This document shows positions 21,355 to 30,789 of a DNA stretch of 64,000 bases, piece after piece; position 1 is the stretch's first letter, and each line of letters starts with the position of its first letter. The notes under the pieces are model-generated. The model had not been told where the DNA came from, did no database searches, and was given only the letters and a program-made list of their open reading frames with translations. A program made the translations under genes and the position numbers. Source of the DNA: Lachnospiraceae bacterium (GTDB lineage: Bacteria > Bacillota > Clostridia > Lachnospirales > Lachnospiraceae); the NCBI GenBank assembly GCA_021628825.1, contig JAJXRY010000002.1:372001-436000 (forward strand), written 5' to 3'.

Positions 21355-22425
21355 ATGAGTAAGCTGAAAAATATATTGTTCATGGACGTGGATAATCCAA
21401 ATGAAAAAGCAGATGGTCCTATTGCTTTGCGCATCAGTGCCATTGTTATGATGATATATCTGGCAGTAATATCCGTTCTGCCGGTTATGGTACATCGTGT
21501 CCTATGGATAGTTGGGAATCTGTTATTTGTGTTAATATATGGACATCTGATAGGAATGACCTATCGCAATCATACAAGAAAAGCACTTATATGGTATAAT
21601 GTGGTTACAGTTGCGGCTGTTTGTTCTAATGTGGGTCTGATCGGCTGGAACAGCGGTATACAGCATTTTCTGTTTGTACTTGTTTTGATAGATTTGATTT
21701 TTACGTGTAGGAATAGATGGAAGCAATGTGTAGTAGTGATGCTTTTGTGTGTGATAAGGCTTGCTTTGTATTTTTATTGCCGGATGTATGCTGCGACCAT
21801 ACAGCTGCAGATTTTTTATGATATCTTTTTACAGGTATTTACAACAGTTGCTGTATTTTTCATGCTCTATTTAAATGGAATGATGCTTGCCAGAGATTCG
21901 CAGGTAATTGAAAGAAAGCTGATGAAGTATAATAAAGAGCTTCAGAGGGCTGCTAACACGGACATGTTAACAAAGCTATGGAACAGGCTTTTTCTGATGC
22001 AGTATATGGAAAAAAAGGTTGCATCGCCGGATATTTTTCTGTCAATTGCGATTGGCGACATCGATTTCTTTAAGAAGGTCAATGACACCTATGGACATGA
22101 GTGTGGCGATGAGGTATTAATGACACTGGCAGCTGTCTTTAAAAAGGAAATGGAAGGCTGTGGTGTAGTGGCAAGATGGGGCGGAGAGGAATTCATTTTT
22201 GTGTTTGAGGGTGTGAACGGAGATGAAGCAATGGTGTTATTGGATCATTTACAACGTGTTGTCCGTGATACTGTAATCAATTACGAAGGTCTGCAGCTTA
22301 AAGTGACAATGACGTTCGGACTTGTTGAATATGATACGAAGCTTAGACTGGATGAAAATATTAATATAGCAGATGAGCGTCTGTACATCGGAAAAGAAAA
22401 GGGACGTGACCGGATCATATACTGA
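21355..22425 (+). CDS. membrane diguanylate cyclase (GGEEF)
   Basis: 356 residues, intact. Six membrane helices in residues 25-180, then a GGDEF domain with NTDMLTKLWNR, GDIDFFKKVNDTYGH and an intact RWGGEEF active site. No RxxD inhibitory motif is visible before it. It should synthesise c-di-GMP. The domain layout matches the many small 6TM cyclases of clostridia, whose signals are unknown. It is downstream of yvcK in the same direction. Confidence 0.87.
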   Translation: MSKLKNILFMDVDNPNEKADGPIALRISAIVMMIYLAVISVLPVMVHRVLWIVGNLLFVLIYGHLIGMTYRNHTRKALIWYNVVTVAAVCSNVGLIGWNSGIQHFLFVLVLIDLIFTCRNRWKQCVVVMLLCVIRLALYFYCRMYAATIQLQIFYDIFLQVFTTVAVFFMLYLNGMMLARDSQVIERKLMKYNKELQRAANTDMLTKLWNRLFLMQYMEKKVASPDIFLSIAIGDIDFFKKVNDTYGHECGDEVLMTLAAVFKKEMEGCGVVARWGGEEFIFVFEGVNGDEAMVLLDHLQRVVRDTVINYEGLQLKVTMTFGLVEYDTKLRLDENINIADERLYIGKEKGRDRIIY

Positions 22426-22487
22426 CCTGTAATGAATCATTGAATCGTATGTTTTTAGCCGTAATAACATTCCGATTGAGAACTTTA

Positions 22488-22516
22488 TTGAAATTCCGGT
22501 CAGATGATAGTATAAT
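22488..22516 (+). promoter_or_regulatory. sigma-A promoter of pgi
   Basis: TTGAAA (22488-22493), 17-base spacer, TATAAT (22511-22516), 54 bases before the pgi start codon. Confidence 0.7.
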
Positions 22517-22569
22517 TTATGCGGATTTATATGAACATAACTATAAAAGCACACAAGGAGGAATCAGTT

Positions 22570-24152
22570 ATGCTTAACTGGAAAAATCTGGATACCCTTG
22601 CTTCTTATCAGGAACTTGAGAAGACAGATCGTGTCAATCTGGTAGAAGTGATGTCTGGTGAAAAACGGTGCAGACCGTGTAAAGAATTACAGCATCCCGA
22701 TGGTAGAAGGTCTTACTTATAATTATGCTGCAAAAGGCAGTGGACAATCAGGTACTTGAAGTACTTGCAAAGCTTGCGGAAGAAGCACAGCTTGTAGAGA
22801 AATTTGAATCCCTTTACAATGGTGCGGTAATTAACACGGGCGAGAAGCGTCTGGTTCTGCATCAGCTTACCCGTGGACAGCTGGGAAATAAGGTAGAGGC
22901 TGATGGTGTGGATAAGCGTGAATTTTATGTAACACAGCAGAAGAGAATCGCAGAGTTTGCAAATAAGGTACATGCCGGAGAGATTACCAACGCAGCAGGT
23001 GAGAAGTTTACCACAGTTGTACAGATCGGTATCGGCGGAAGTGACCTAGGTCCCCGTGCGATGTATCTTGCATTGGAGAACTGGGCTAAGAAGAACAATA
23101 CCTTCAAGATGGAAGCAAAGTTCATCAGTAATGTGGATCCGGATGATGCGGCAGCCGTATTAAATTCGATTGATGTTGCACATTCCCTGTTCGTACTGGT
23201 TTCCAAGTCCGGTACAACTTTAGAGACCTTAACAAACGAATCCTTCGTTAAGGATGCTCTTGCAAAGGCCGGATTAGATGCTTCCAAGCATATGATCGCA
23301 GTTACAAGTGAAACCTCCCCTCTTGCAAAGAGCGCAGATTATCTGGCAGCGTTCTTCATGGATGATTACATCGGAGGACGTTATTCCTCTTCTTCCGCAG
23401 TAGGCGGCGCAGTTCTGTCTCTGGCATTTGGACCGGAAGTATTTGCACAGTTCTTGGATGGTGCAGCAGAAGTAGATCAGCTTTCTGCAAACAGGGAGCT
23501 TATGAAGAATCCGGAAATGCTTGATGCATTAATCGGTGTTTATGAGCGTAATGTGCTGGGATATTCTGCAACCGCAGTTCTTCCTTATTCCCAGGCACTC
23601 AGCCGTTTCCCTGCTCATTTACAGCAGCTTGATATGGAATCTAACGGCAAGTCCGTAAACCGTTTTGGCGAGCCGATCAACTATGTAACAGGACCGATCA
23701 TCTTTGGTGAACCGGGAACTAACGGACAGCATTCTTTCTATCAGTTATTACATCAGGGAACCGATATTGTACCGTTACAGTTCATCGGATTTAAGACCAG
23801 TCAGATTGGCACGGATGTTGTTATTCAGGACAGCACAAGCCAGCAGAAACTTTGTGCAAATGTAGCTGCCCAGATCGTTGCATTTGCATGTGGTAAAGAA
23901 GATGAGAACCGTAACAAGAATTTTGAAGGCGGTCGTCCGTCCAGCATCATTATCGGTGAAGAGTTAACACCGGCTGCTTTAGGTGCGCTGCTTGCACACT
24001 TCGAAAACAAGGTAATGTTCCAGGGCTTTGTATGGAATATTAACAGCTTCGATCAGGAAGGTGTACAGCTGGGTAAGGTGCTCGCAAAGAGAGTGCTTGC
24101 ACATGATACCGATGGAGCACTGAAGGTTTACAGTGAGCTGCTGAATATTTAA
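22570..24152 (+). CDS. pgi: glucose-6-phosphate isomerase
   Basis: About 525 residues after repair. Interconverts glucose 6-phosphate and fructose 6-phosphate in glycolysis and gluconeogenesis. Visible motifs: GIGGSDLGPRA, SKSGTTLET (phosphate loop), the GGRYSSSSAVGG loop, and the catalytic GTNGQHSFYQLLHQG segment with Glu and His. AGGAGG precedes the ATG at 22570. Two single-base excesses (A5 near 22661 and a GG near 22737) split the N-terminal 55 residues from the rest; the gene is otherwise intact. It is followed by its own terminator. Confidence 0.93.
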
Positions 24153-24180
24153 CTCATAATAATAAATAGGTTAGGTACAG

Positions 24181-24227
24181 ATGAGTATCACTATGGGATA
24201 GTTCCTGTAGTGGTGCTCATTTTCTTT
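24181..24227 (+). terminator. intrinsic terminator of pgi
   Basis: Arms ATGAGTATCACTA and TAGTGGTGCTCAT pair with two mismatches or wobbles, followed by TTTTCTTTT. Confidence 0.75.
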
Positions 24228-24233
24228 TGGAAT

Positions 24234-24488
24234 TTGTTATGACAATCTGCTGATTTACTGTATTGATCTGAGGTGCCGGATACTTTCCTCCCGGGGCTGG
24301 TCTCCGGAACTAAGAAGTTGCGTCTGTTTTGGAAAAGATATTAATGTGTGACGCAAACGTGCCAACGAGCCATCCGGGCTCGATTGCCACTGGATTGGAC
24401 ATCCGTGTCCAATCCTTGCTGCCTGTGTACAAAACAGATGAACTTCTAAGTCCCTGCGTAAGCCCCGGAAAAAGTATCTGGTACCTTT
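24234..24488 (+). ncRNA. candidate structured non-coding RNA of unassigned class
   Basis: No open frame is credible here, but a near-continuous helix can be drawn: P1 24270-24285 with 24472-24487 (with G-U pairs); P2 24291-24298 with 24461-24468, perfect 8 bp; P3 24306-24319 with 24441-24453; P4 24321-24331 with 24430-24440. The apical part holds two hairpins with the same ATCCG loop: 24366-24371/24377-24382, and a perfect 10-bp stem 24392-24401/24406-24415. A weak promoter (TTGTTA, 16 bases, TACTGT, 24234-24261) would start transcription near the 5' end of P1. Strand is inferred from this promoter. It does not show SRP, RNase P or tmRNA landmarks; a catalogued class such as 6S or raiA has not been excluded. 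Confidence 0.6.
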
Positions 24489-24515
24489 GGACAGTTGTGG
24501 TAATAGGATAAAAAA

Positions 24516-24534
24516 ATGATACAATAAGTATCAT
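24516..24534. promoter_or_regulatory. inverted repeat ATGATAC-N5-GTATCAT
   Basis: Perfect 7-base arms with a 5-base spacer, 72 bases before the secreted-protein gene. It could be an operator or a short hairpin in the leader. Confidence 0.35.
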
Positions 24535-24606
24535 ATAACTCGTTGAAATGCTATTTGCTTTGTATTGTTGTGAATAGCTGTTAAATTGTGAAAAGGAGAG
24601 CGGAAT

Positions 24607-25378
24607 ATGAATGTAAAGAAGGCGTTATTTTATGCGGCACCGGTGGCACTTGCCGGATTTCTGTATTTGGGGGAAGCGACAGGAATCGGAGAGGTGCTGG
24701 CGAAAACGGTGAAGACAGTGATTCAGACGGAGACAGTAGGAGATGGGGAACAAGTAATAATATATCAAAAGACAGATGGGGAATTTACAACAGAAAACTT
24801 TATTTATAAATTATCTAATGCTGATCCGAGCGGCTCATATGTGTACCATAAATATCCAATAATTAAGACCGATATTGTAACCGAAACCGAAGTACCGGAT
24901 GATTCACAGTCAAGTGATGTGAGCGTGAAGGTTGTGCCGACGGTAGATCCGGAAGCGGAAGCAGCACGGGAGAGGGCACGGCAGGAGGCAATCGAAAAGG
25001 CACGGGAAGAGGCAGCAGTAAAGGTACAGAAGGAAGCAGAGCAGAAGACGGAAGACTTTGCGAAAGAGATTGCAAAAATGACCGAGCAGGCAATTCAGGC
25101 TTCTGCAAAGACAGATGAGGTAAACGGAGAAGCTGCCGGGACACCTACTGCGGTCATTAAGACGGATTATTTCACCTGTTTTTACACAGGAGATGTTGAA
25201 ACAGCTTGCGGCCAACCCGAATGTAAATTATGAAATCCATTACCGTTATCAGGGGAAGCGTTATGTGGTGGTAATTCCTGCAGGAACCGATTACAGTCAG
25301 CTTAAGGATTCGAATGGATATTATGGATTCCGTTATCTGGACAGTATTTTCGGTGGTTATGAAGAGGGAACAAAGTAA
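24607..25378 (+). CDS. secreted or membrane-anchored protein with coiled coil, unknown function
   Basis: About 256 residues after one correction (T5 near 25180). An N-terminal hydrophobic segment (residues 5-22) is a signal peptide or anchor. A beta-rich region follows, then a charged helical stretch of about 75 residues (EAEAARERARQEAIEKAREE pattern) that should form a coiled coil, and a C-terminal domain with NYEIHYRYQGKRYVVVIPAG. AGGAG lies 7 bases before the ATG. No family recognised. It is followed after 5 bases by a mannosyltransferase-like gene, so a role at the cell surface is plausible. Confidence 0.65.
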
Positions 25379-25383
25379 TTACT

Positions 25384-27442
25384 ATGATTAGTCTTATCAT
25401 TATCTTAGAGGTGATATTTCTTAGCATCAGCGGCATATATTATATGTCGCTGATGGCATATAAGGGGCAGGATCAATTCCATAAGAAGAAGGTTGTACTG
25501 GCAGTAGTAATGTTTGGCTGTTCCATTCCGGGAGTGCTTACCTGGGTAACGGGAGACATACAGGAAAAAGAGTGGGGAACAGGGTTTTTTACTTGTTCTC
25601 TCACGCTTCTGGTGATAGCGGTTTTATGGCTGCTCTTTCTGTTGGGAGAGAGCTTCCACAATCGTCTTTTATGGGAAGAAGAAGGAAAAGTATCTATCCG
25701 GGAGGAGGTCTTTCAACTAGATTCTGTGAAAGAGCCGGTTACCCGGAAACAGTTCCTGTGTTTAGTGGTTTTGACATTCGCTTATGGTATTCTGATTTTT
25801 TATCGTCTGGGAAGCCGGGAGACTCCGCAGACTTCCCTGGAACTTTCTGCAGACGGAATAAAGGATGAGATTGTACTTGATCTTGGAGAAGAGAAGGATG
25901 TAGGAAGCGTTCAGATTTATCTGGGGCATATGGTGGACCGGCTGGTTGCGGTTTCCTATTATGATACAGAGCAGAAACAGTGGGTTCCGTTGGAAGAGGA
26001 AGTGACGATGGAATCCAATTATTGTTGGAATACATTGGAGATTCATCATAAACTGCGTTATCTGGGTCTGGTTTCGCGGAATGTAAGTGCCAGTTATCTG
26101 GAGATGGTCATTACAGGTGAGGATGGGGAACATCTGCTTCCGGTAAATGCCGAGGATTATCCGGAGCTTTTTTGATGAGCAGGAACTGTTTCCGGAGGAA
26201 ATGACCTATTATGATACCACGATGTTTGACGAGGTATACTATGCAGGAAGCGCCTACGAATTTTTACAGGGAATGCCGATGTATGAGATCACGCATCCAC
26301 CCATGGGAAAGATACTGATCGCCATTGGGGAAAGGCTGTTTGGAGTAACGCCGTTTGGATGGCGGTTTGTCAGTGCTTTGGCAGGTGTATTGCTTGTGCC
26401 GCTCTTTTTCCGGTTTCTGTATCTCGTTACCACGAATGGAACGGTTGCCTTGATCGGAACAGCATTGCTGTCTATGGACTTTATGCATTTTACCTTATCA
26501 AGAATTGCCACACTGGACAGCCTGGCAGCATTTTTTATTTTGCTGAAGATTACCCTTCTGATTTATGGATTAAAGCTGGCAGACCGGGAATTGGCAGAGG
26601 GTAGAAAAGTTCCATCGATGAAACTGGTGGCCTGGATGATACTGGATGGTCTTGCGGTTGGAATGGGAGTATCCACGAAATGGACCGGATTTTATGCAAT
26701 GCTGGCCATGGCAGTATACTTTCTTTTCTCTATCGGATATTGGTTCCGAAAACAGAAGAAAAATGGGAAGCCGGTCAGATATGTCATTACCTTATGTATC
26801 GAAGGACTGGGAATCTACGGTCTTTTGCCATTGGTGGTATATCTGCTTTCTTTTATACCGCAGATGAAAGCGGAAGGAGCGAAGAATCTGTGGGAGATTA
26901 TGTGGAATTGCTCCCGGTATATGCTGGATTTTCATAGTGAGATTGTGTTTGAGCATCCTTACGAAAGCCCGTGGTATGTCTGGCCGCTGGATCTGGTCCC
27001 GCTGATGGATGCAGGGGATTTTATTGGAGAAGATAAGGTAAGCCTTATTGCAACCTTTGGGAATCCTTTGATCTGGTGGGCTGGAATTGCAGCATTTTTT
27101 TATCTGATCTGCAGGGTAGTCCGGAAGAGAGATAAACTGGCGGGAATTCTGTGCTTCTTTTATCTGATGATGCTGGCTCCATGGTTTTTTATAAAAAGAA
27201 CGGTATTCATTTATCAATACTATGCGAGCAGTATCTTTTTATGTGGAATGCTGGGATATACCTTATGGCTTGTGGGAAAAAAGAAGCAGAAGATCATTCC
27301 TGTTTTTCTTGAGACAGCATTTTTCCTGTTTCTGATGTTCTTTCCAGTAATTTCCGGCATGACAGTTAAGGTAAGCCATATTACCTCGTATCTTCAATGG
27401 TTTGAGACTTGGCAGTTCGTGATTACGGGAGGGGGAGCATGA
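25384..27442 (+). CDS. PMT-type (GT39/GT-C) protein glycosyltransferase
   Basis: About 685 residues. After three N-terminal helices and a soluble beta-sandwich-like insert (residues 140-255), the protein reads FDEVYYAGSAYEFLQGMPMYEITHPPMGK, the first-loop Asp-Glu and HPP motif of dolichyl-phosphate-mannose protein mannosyltransferases, then LSRIATLDS and about nine membrane helices. It should transfer sugar from a lipid carrier outside the membrane. One T6 near 26168 must be T5. The preceding and following genes overlap or nearly touch it, indicating an operon. An N-terminal extension with an extracellular domain is unusual for the family. Confidence 0.82.
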
Positions 27443-28742
27443 AAGAGTATCGTTTTGATATAAAGAGGTGTTTCACTCCTGAAAAATGTGGTAAAGCTGT
27501 TGTTTGTCTGCGGCTGTATTTTTAAGAATCTGGTATGCAGTGGTGACCCCGGTGACCATGCGGGGGCATGACATCTGGGAATTATCTGTAAATGCAAAAG
27601 GAAAAGCAGCTTATCTGCTTCGTCTTGTAGAATGGGGAAAGCTTCCGGATTCCTATGAGCTGCAGTTTTACCAGCAGCCGTTTTATTATCTGTTAAGTGC
27701 ACTGGCAGCAGTAGTCATGCGCAGCCTGACCGGGATAGAGGATGCAGCCTTTCTTGTAAATGCAGGAAAAGTGGTATCCTGCATTGCATCGTGTTTTTCC
27801 CTTTATTTGTCAGAACGACTGCTTCGGGAATTCTGTTCTGTCAAGGTAAGAGGATATGGAATGGCAATTCTTAGCTTTACACCGGTTTTCTGGCTGACAG
27901 GTGGAAGACTGGGAGAGGATGCCCTGACCTTTTTCTTTATGGCAGCGGTGATTCTTGGAACAGTGGAATGGGAAAAGCAGCCAGACTGGAAACATACCAT
28001 TTTGCTTGCTGTTCTTTATGGGTGTGGCATGATGACGAAGATTTCTCTGGCATTTCCGGCATTTTATACAGCATATATTTTCTGTAAGAATCGTAAAAGC
28101 AGCCGGTTTATTCCGAAAATGGCAGTATTTGCAGTAATTTCACTGCCGCTTGGATTATGGTATTCGGTACGTAACTTTGTTCTGTTTGGGCAGCCATTGG
28201 GATATGTTCTTTCGCAGGGAGAGACTCTTTATCGTGGAGACCGCTCTTATGTGGCACGCTTTTTGAGTCTGGATATAAAGAACTGGTTAAGATCGCCTTA
28301 TGCGAATCCGTTTCAGGACTATAATTTTCCGGTTTATCTTTTGAAATCGGAGCTTTTTGGAGAGTTTACTTATGACATGCCGGTCTGGATTCCCACGGTG
28401 CTGCTTTTATTCAGTACATTACTGACGCTCTGTGTTGCAGGAATCGGGATTTATAAAATCTGCAAATGGAAGTCCATTCCGGGAGAGAAACGACCTCTGA
28501 TCTGGGGACTTTTATTTGGTGGATATGCAGCAATCTCCTATTGGAAACTGCCGTATGGCTGTTCCATGGATTTCCGGTATTATATAATGCTGACGGTCTG
28601 TAAGGTACTTGTGCTGTGTTGCTTTCTGGATGAGCGGACAGAGGGACATTTTGCACAGGAGCAATTACTTTTACAGAAGGGATTAAAAGGACTTTGCTTT
28701 CTTTTTGCCGGATTTTCCATACTCTTTTTTGTGATGCTGTAG
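27439..28742 (+). CDS. GT39/ArnT-like GT-C membrane glycosyltransferase
   Basis: About 433 residues, ten or more helices. The first loop has RGHDIWELS and LPDSYELQFYQQPFYYLLSAL, in keeping with GT-C enzymes that bind lipid-linked sugar. Its ATG overlaps the TGA of the previous gene and follows GGGAGGGGG. Two runs (A5 near 27482 and T5 near 27520) must be four. With the preceding PMT-like gene it may decorate surface proteins or polymers; donor and acceptor unknown. Confidence 0.75.
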
Positions 28743-28848
28743 GTTAATAGGGAATTTTTTATCGGCTTTATGCCTATGGACAATACAGCAAAAATGTGTA
28801 TAAATAATGGTGTAACGGAAAAACTTAAGAGGAAAGGAGTCAGAGATT

Positions 28849-29157
28849 ATGACAGAGATTAATTTAACAGCAGAGAATTTTGAGAAGGAAGTATTACAGT
28901 CCGAAATTCCTGTTTTAGTAGATTTTTATGCAGAATGGTGCGGACCATGTAAGATGCTTTCACCTGTAATTGATGAGATTGCAAAGGAATATGAGGGAAA
29001 GGCTAAGATCTGCAGGGTAAATGTGGATGAGGAAATGGAGCTTGCACAGCAGTACCGTGTGATGAGTGTGCCTACCGTACTGGTATTTAAGAATGGACAG
29101 GTATCCGGAACCTCGATCGGCTATGTCGGCAAAGAGAAGCTTACGGAGATGCTGTAA
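28849..29157 (+). CDS. trxA: thioredoxin
   Basis: 102 residues, intact, of normal length. WCGPCK active site at residues 29-34 and the cis-proline segment SVPTVLVFKNG. It reduces protein disulfides in the cytoplasm with thioredoxin reductase, which is not in the window. AAAGGAG precedes the ATG. Confidence 0.95.
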   Translation: MTEINLTAENFEKEVLQSEIPVLVDFYAEWCGPCKMLSPVIDEIAKEYEGKAKICRVNVDEEMELAQQYRVMSVPTVLVFKNGQVSGTSIGYVGKEKLTEML

Positions 29158-29192
29158 AAGGTATTCAAAAGGCGCTTATTAGTTAAAAACAC

Positions 29193-29221
29193 TTGCCAAC
29201 TTTTGGTACTACTGCTAAAAT
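29193..29221 (+). promoter_or_regulatory. promoter of the riboswitch operon
   Basis: TTGCCA (29193-29198), 17 bases, TAAAAT (29216-29221); transcription would start about 20 bases before the riboswitch P1 stem. Confidence 0.6.
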
Positions 29222-29247
29222 AAGAACTCGGTAACCGAATAGAACAA

Positions 29248-29438
29248 ACGATTATGGTGTCTGCGTGTCAGACTTAATAAGGAACAATGTGAGAATCATT
29301 GACAGCTTACTCTGAGGTAAGGTGGAGAAGATCTTCAGATGTATAATTTGATGCATAACCATTGCAGTTAGCAGGATATGAACTGTGAGAAGGTGAAGAA
29401 ATTCCGTGAAGCCAAGTCCTAAGACTTGCCATAAACGT
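29248..29438 (+). ncRNA. cobalamin riboswitch
   Basis: The 5' conserved block AATAAGGAA-N-GTGAGAATC-N-GACAG (29275-29304) and the 3' block GAAGCCAAGTC-N4-GACTTGCC (29409-29430) match the adenosylcobalamin riboswitch core. The ends close as a P1 helix: ACGATTAT (29248-29255) with ATAAACGT (29431-29438), 7 of 8 pairs. It precedes a DUF4430 protein and an ECF subunit by 39 bases, so B12 probably shuts off this uptake operon. Confidence 0.85.
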
Positions 29439-29477
29439 AGTATCTGTTTCTTTGGTGAGAAAGAAAGGAGAACGAAA

Positions 29478-29876
29478 ATGAGTAAGAAGAAAAAGATTAC
29501 TCTGATCTCAGTATTTGTAGCAGTAGTGGCAGTGGCTGCGATTGTTGCCGTTGTACTGAATCAGAAAAGTACCACAGAAGGAATGAAGAATTTCAAGGTA
29601 CAGATTGTATCGGAAAGAGATGGCTATGATCAGACTACGGATTGTAAATCTGATGCCGAATTTCTTGGAGAATTCTTAAGAACCTTTGATGGCTGTGAAT
29701 ATCAGGAATCGGATTACGGTATCTATATTACAGGCTTTAATGGTATGAAAGAAGATCTGGATAACCAGTACTGGTGGTGTGTTTCCGTGAACGGGGAAGC
29801 AGCAGTTACCGGTGCGGACGAAATTCCTCTTCAGGATGGTGATACTTACAATTTTACCTTAATGCAGGGATGGTAG
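29478..29876 (+). CDS. DUF4430 (transcobalamin-like) membrane-anchored protein
   Basis: 132 residues, intact. A lysine-rich N-terminus and one helix (residues 8-28), then a DUF4430 domain with YWWCVSVNGEAAVTGADEIPLQDGDTYNF, the typical end of this family, which resembles the beta domain of transcobalamin/intrinsic factor. Start at 29478 follows AAAGGAG. With the B12 riboswitch upstream and a transporter subunit downstream it is best seen as an extracellular cobalamin-capture protein. B12 binding itself is inferred from family and context. Confidence 0.8.
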   Translation: MSKKKKITLISVFVAVVAVAAIVAVVLNQKSTTEGMKNFKVQIVSERDGYDQTTDCKSDAEFLGEFLRTFDGCEYQESDYGIYITGFNGMKEDLDNQYWWCVSVNGEAAVTGADEIPLQDGDTYNFTLMQGW

Positions 29877-29877
29877 G

Positions 29878-30386
29878 ATGAGCATACAGAAAATTACAAG
29901 GATAGCGCTTTTAAGTGCTATCCTTTATGTATCTAAAGTGGCATTGGAATTCCTGCCCAACATTGAACTGGTATCCCTGTTAGTTGTTTTATATTCGCTG
30001 GTGTTTGGCTGGGAAACGATATTTATTGTCACTGTTTTTAATCTGTTTGAACTGATCCAGTGGGGCTTTGGCACCTGGTGGTTCTCTTATCTTTATGTCT
30101 GGCCGTTGTTATGTGTGATTACGATGCTGTTGAAAAAGGCTGATCAAAGAAGAATTCCTGATCTGGGCAATCGTGTCCGGAAGCTTTGGATTGATTTTTC
30201 GGGTCACTGTTTGCGTTGTTTTATCTGTTTGTGGATCCGAAGTATGCGCTTGCCTATTGGATCAGCGGATTGCCTTGGGATGTGGTGCATTGCATCGGGA
30301 ATTTTGTACTGATGCTGATTCTCGGGAAGCCGTTGTATAAACTGTTAAAAATGCTGAATCAGAAGGTGTATCCTTCAAAGGAATAG
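29878..30386 (+). CDS. ECF transporter substrate-binding (S) component, probably cobalamin
   Basis: About 169 residues, six membrane helices. ALLSAILYVSKVALEFLPNIELVSLL, GWGTWW-like loops (QWGFGTWWFSY), and after repair of T5 near 30198 the end FGSLFALFYLF...GLPWDVVHCIGNF are typical of ECF S subunits. The ATG is two bases after the DUF4430 stop. The S unit works with a shared EcfT-EcfA module encoded elsewhere. The riboswitch makes B12 the likely substrate (CblT-like), though the family cannot be fixed by eye. Confidence 0.78.
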
Positions 30387-30417
30387 GATCATTTTTGTTA
30401 AATATTACAAATTTGAT

Positions 30418-30447
30418 TTGACACGAAAACAGAATGTGGAATATAAT
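30418..30447 (+). promoter_or_regulatory. consensus sigma-A promoter of the hipBA-like module
   Basis: TTGACA (30418-30423), 18-base spacer, TATAAT (30442-30447): both hexamers are perfect. The first operator starts 11 bases after the -10 box. Confidence 0.8.
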
Positions 30448-30457
30448 TAATAAATAA

Positions 30458-30550
30458 AGTCGTACGACATATTTTTTTATAATATTTTTAGAAAATAAGT
30501 CGTACGACTTTATTTTTAAAAGTAAATCACAAAAATTATGTCGTACGACT
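30458..30550. promoter_or_regulatory. three identical palindromic operators GTCGTACGAC
   Basis: Copies at 30459-30468, 30499-30508 and 30540-30549, with centres 40 and 41 bases apart, close to four helical turns, all between the promoter and the antitoxin start. HipB-type antitoxins repress their own operon by binding repeated palindromes, so these are the expected sites. Confidence 0.8.
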
Positions 30551-30568
30551 AAATTAAAAAGGAAAATT

Positions 30569-30785
30569 ATGAAGATTACGGATTCAAAAATCATTGGGAC
30601 AATTGATCAGAGCACGAAGAAAAAGAATTGGGTTATACACAGAAATATCTTTCTGAGTATACAGGCTTAAGTATTACTTTTTATTTCACAGTTAGAGAGG
30701 GGAAAAGCCGACAGCAGAAATCGAGAAAACCATACAGCTTATTCATATTCTTGGAATGGATCTGATGATTGAAAAGCGGGGATAA
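30569..30785 (+). CDS. HipB-like antitoxin, Xre helix-turn-helix
   Basis: About 70 residues after repair of two shifts (near 30615 and 30680). Reads as an Xre/Cro-type HTH: LGYTQKYLSEYTGLSITFISQLERGKP, then KTIQLIHILGMDL. AAAAGG precedes the ATG. It lies 5 bases before a HipA-type kinase and downstream of triple operators, so it should neutralise the kinase and repress the operon. Confidence 0.75.
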
Positions 30786-30789
30786 CGGC

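Noticed and set aside
24255..24534. Overlapping ORFs of 60-89 codons on both strands
   Set aside because: They lie across strong hairpins, lack ribosome binding sites and show no protein-like features; the RNA explanation is better.
29160..29250. Terminator of trxA
   Set aside because: CGGTAACCG near 29229 is a palindrome too short and without T tract; I see no convincing terminator.
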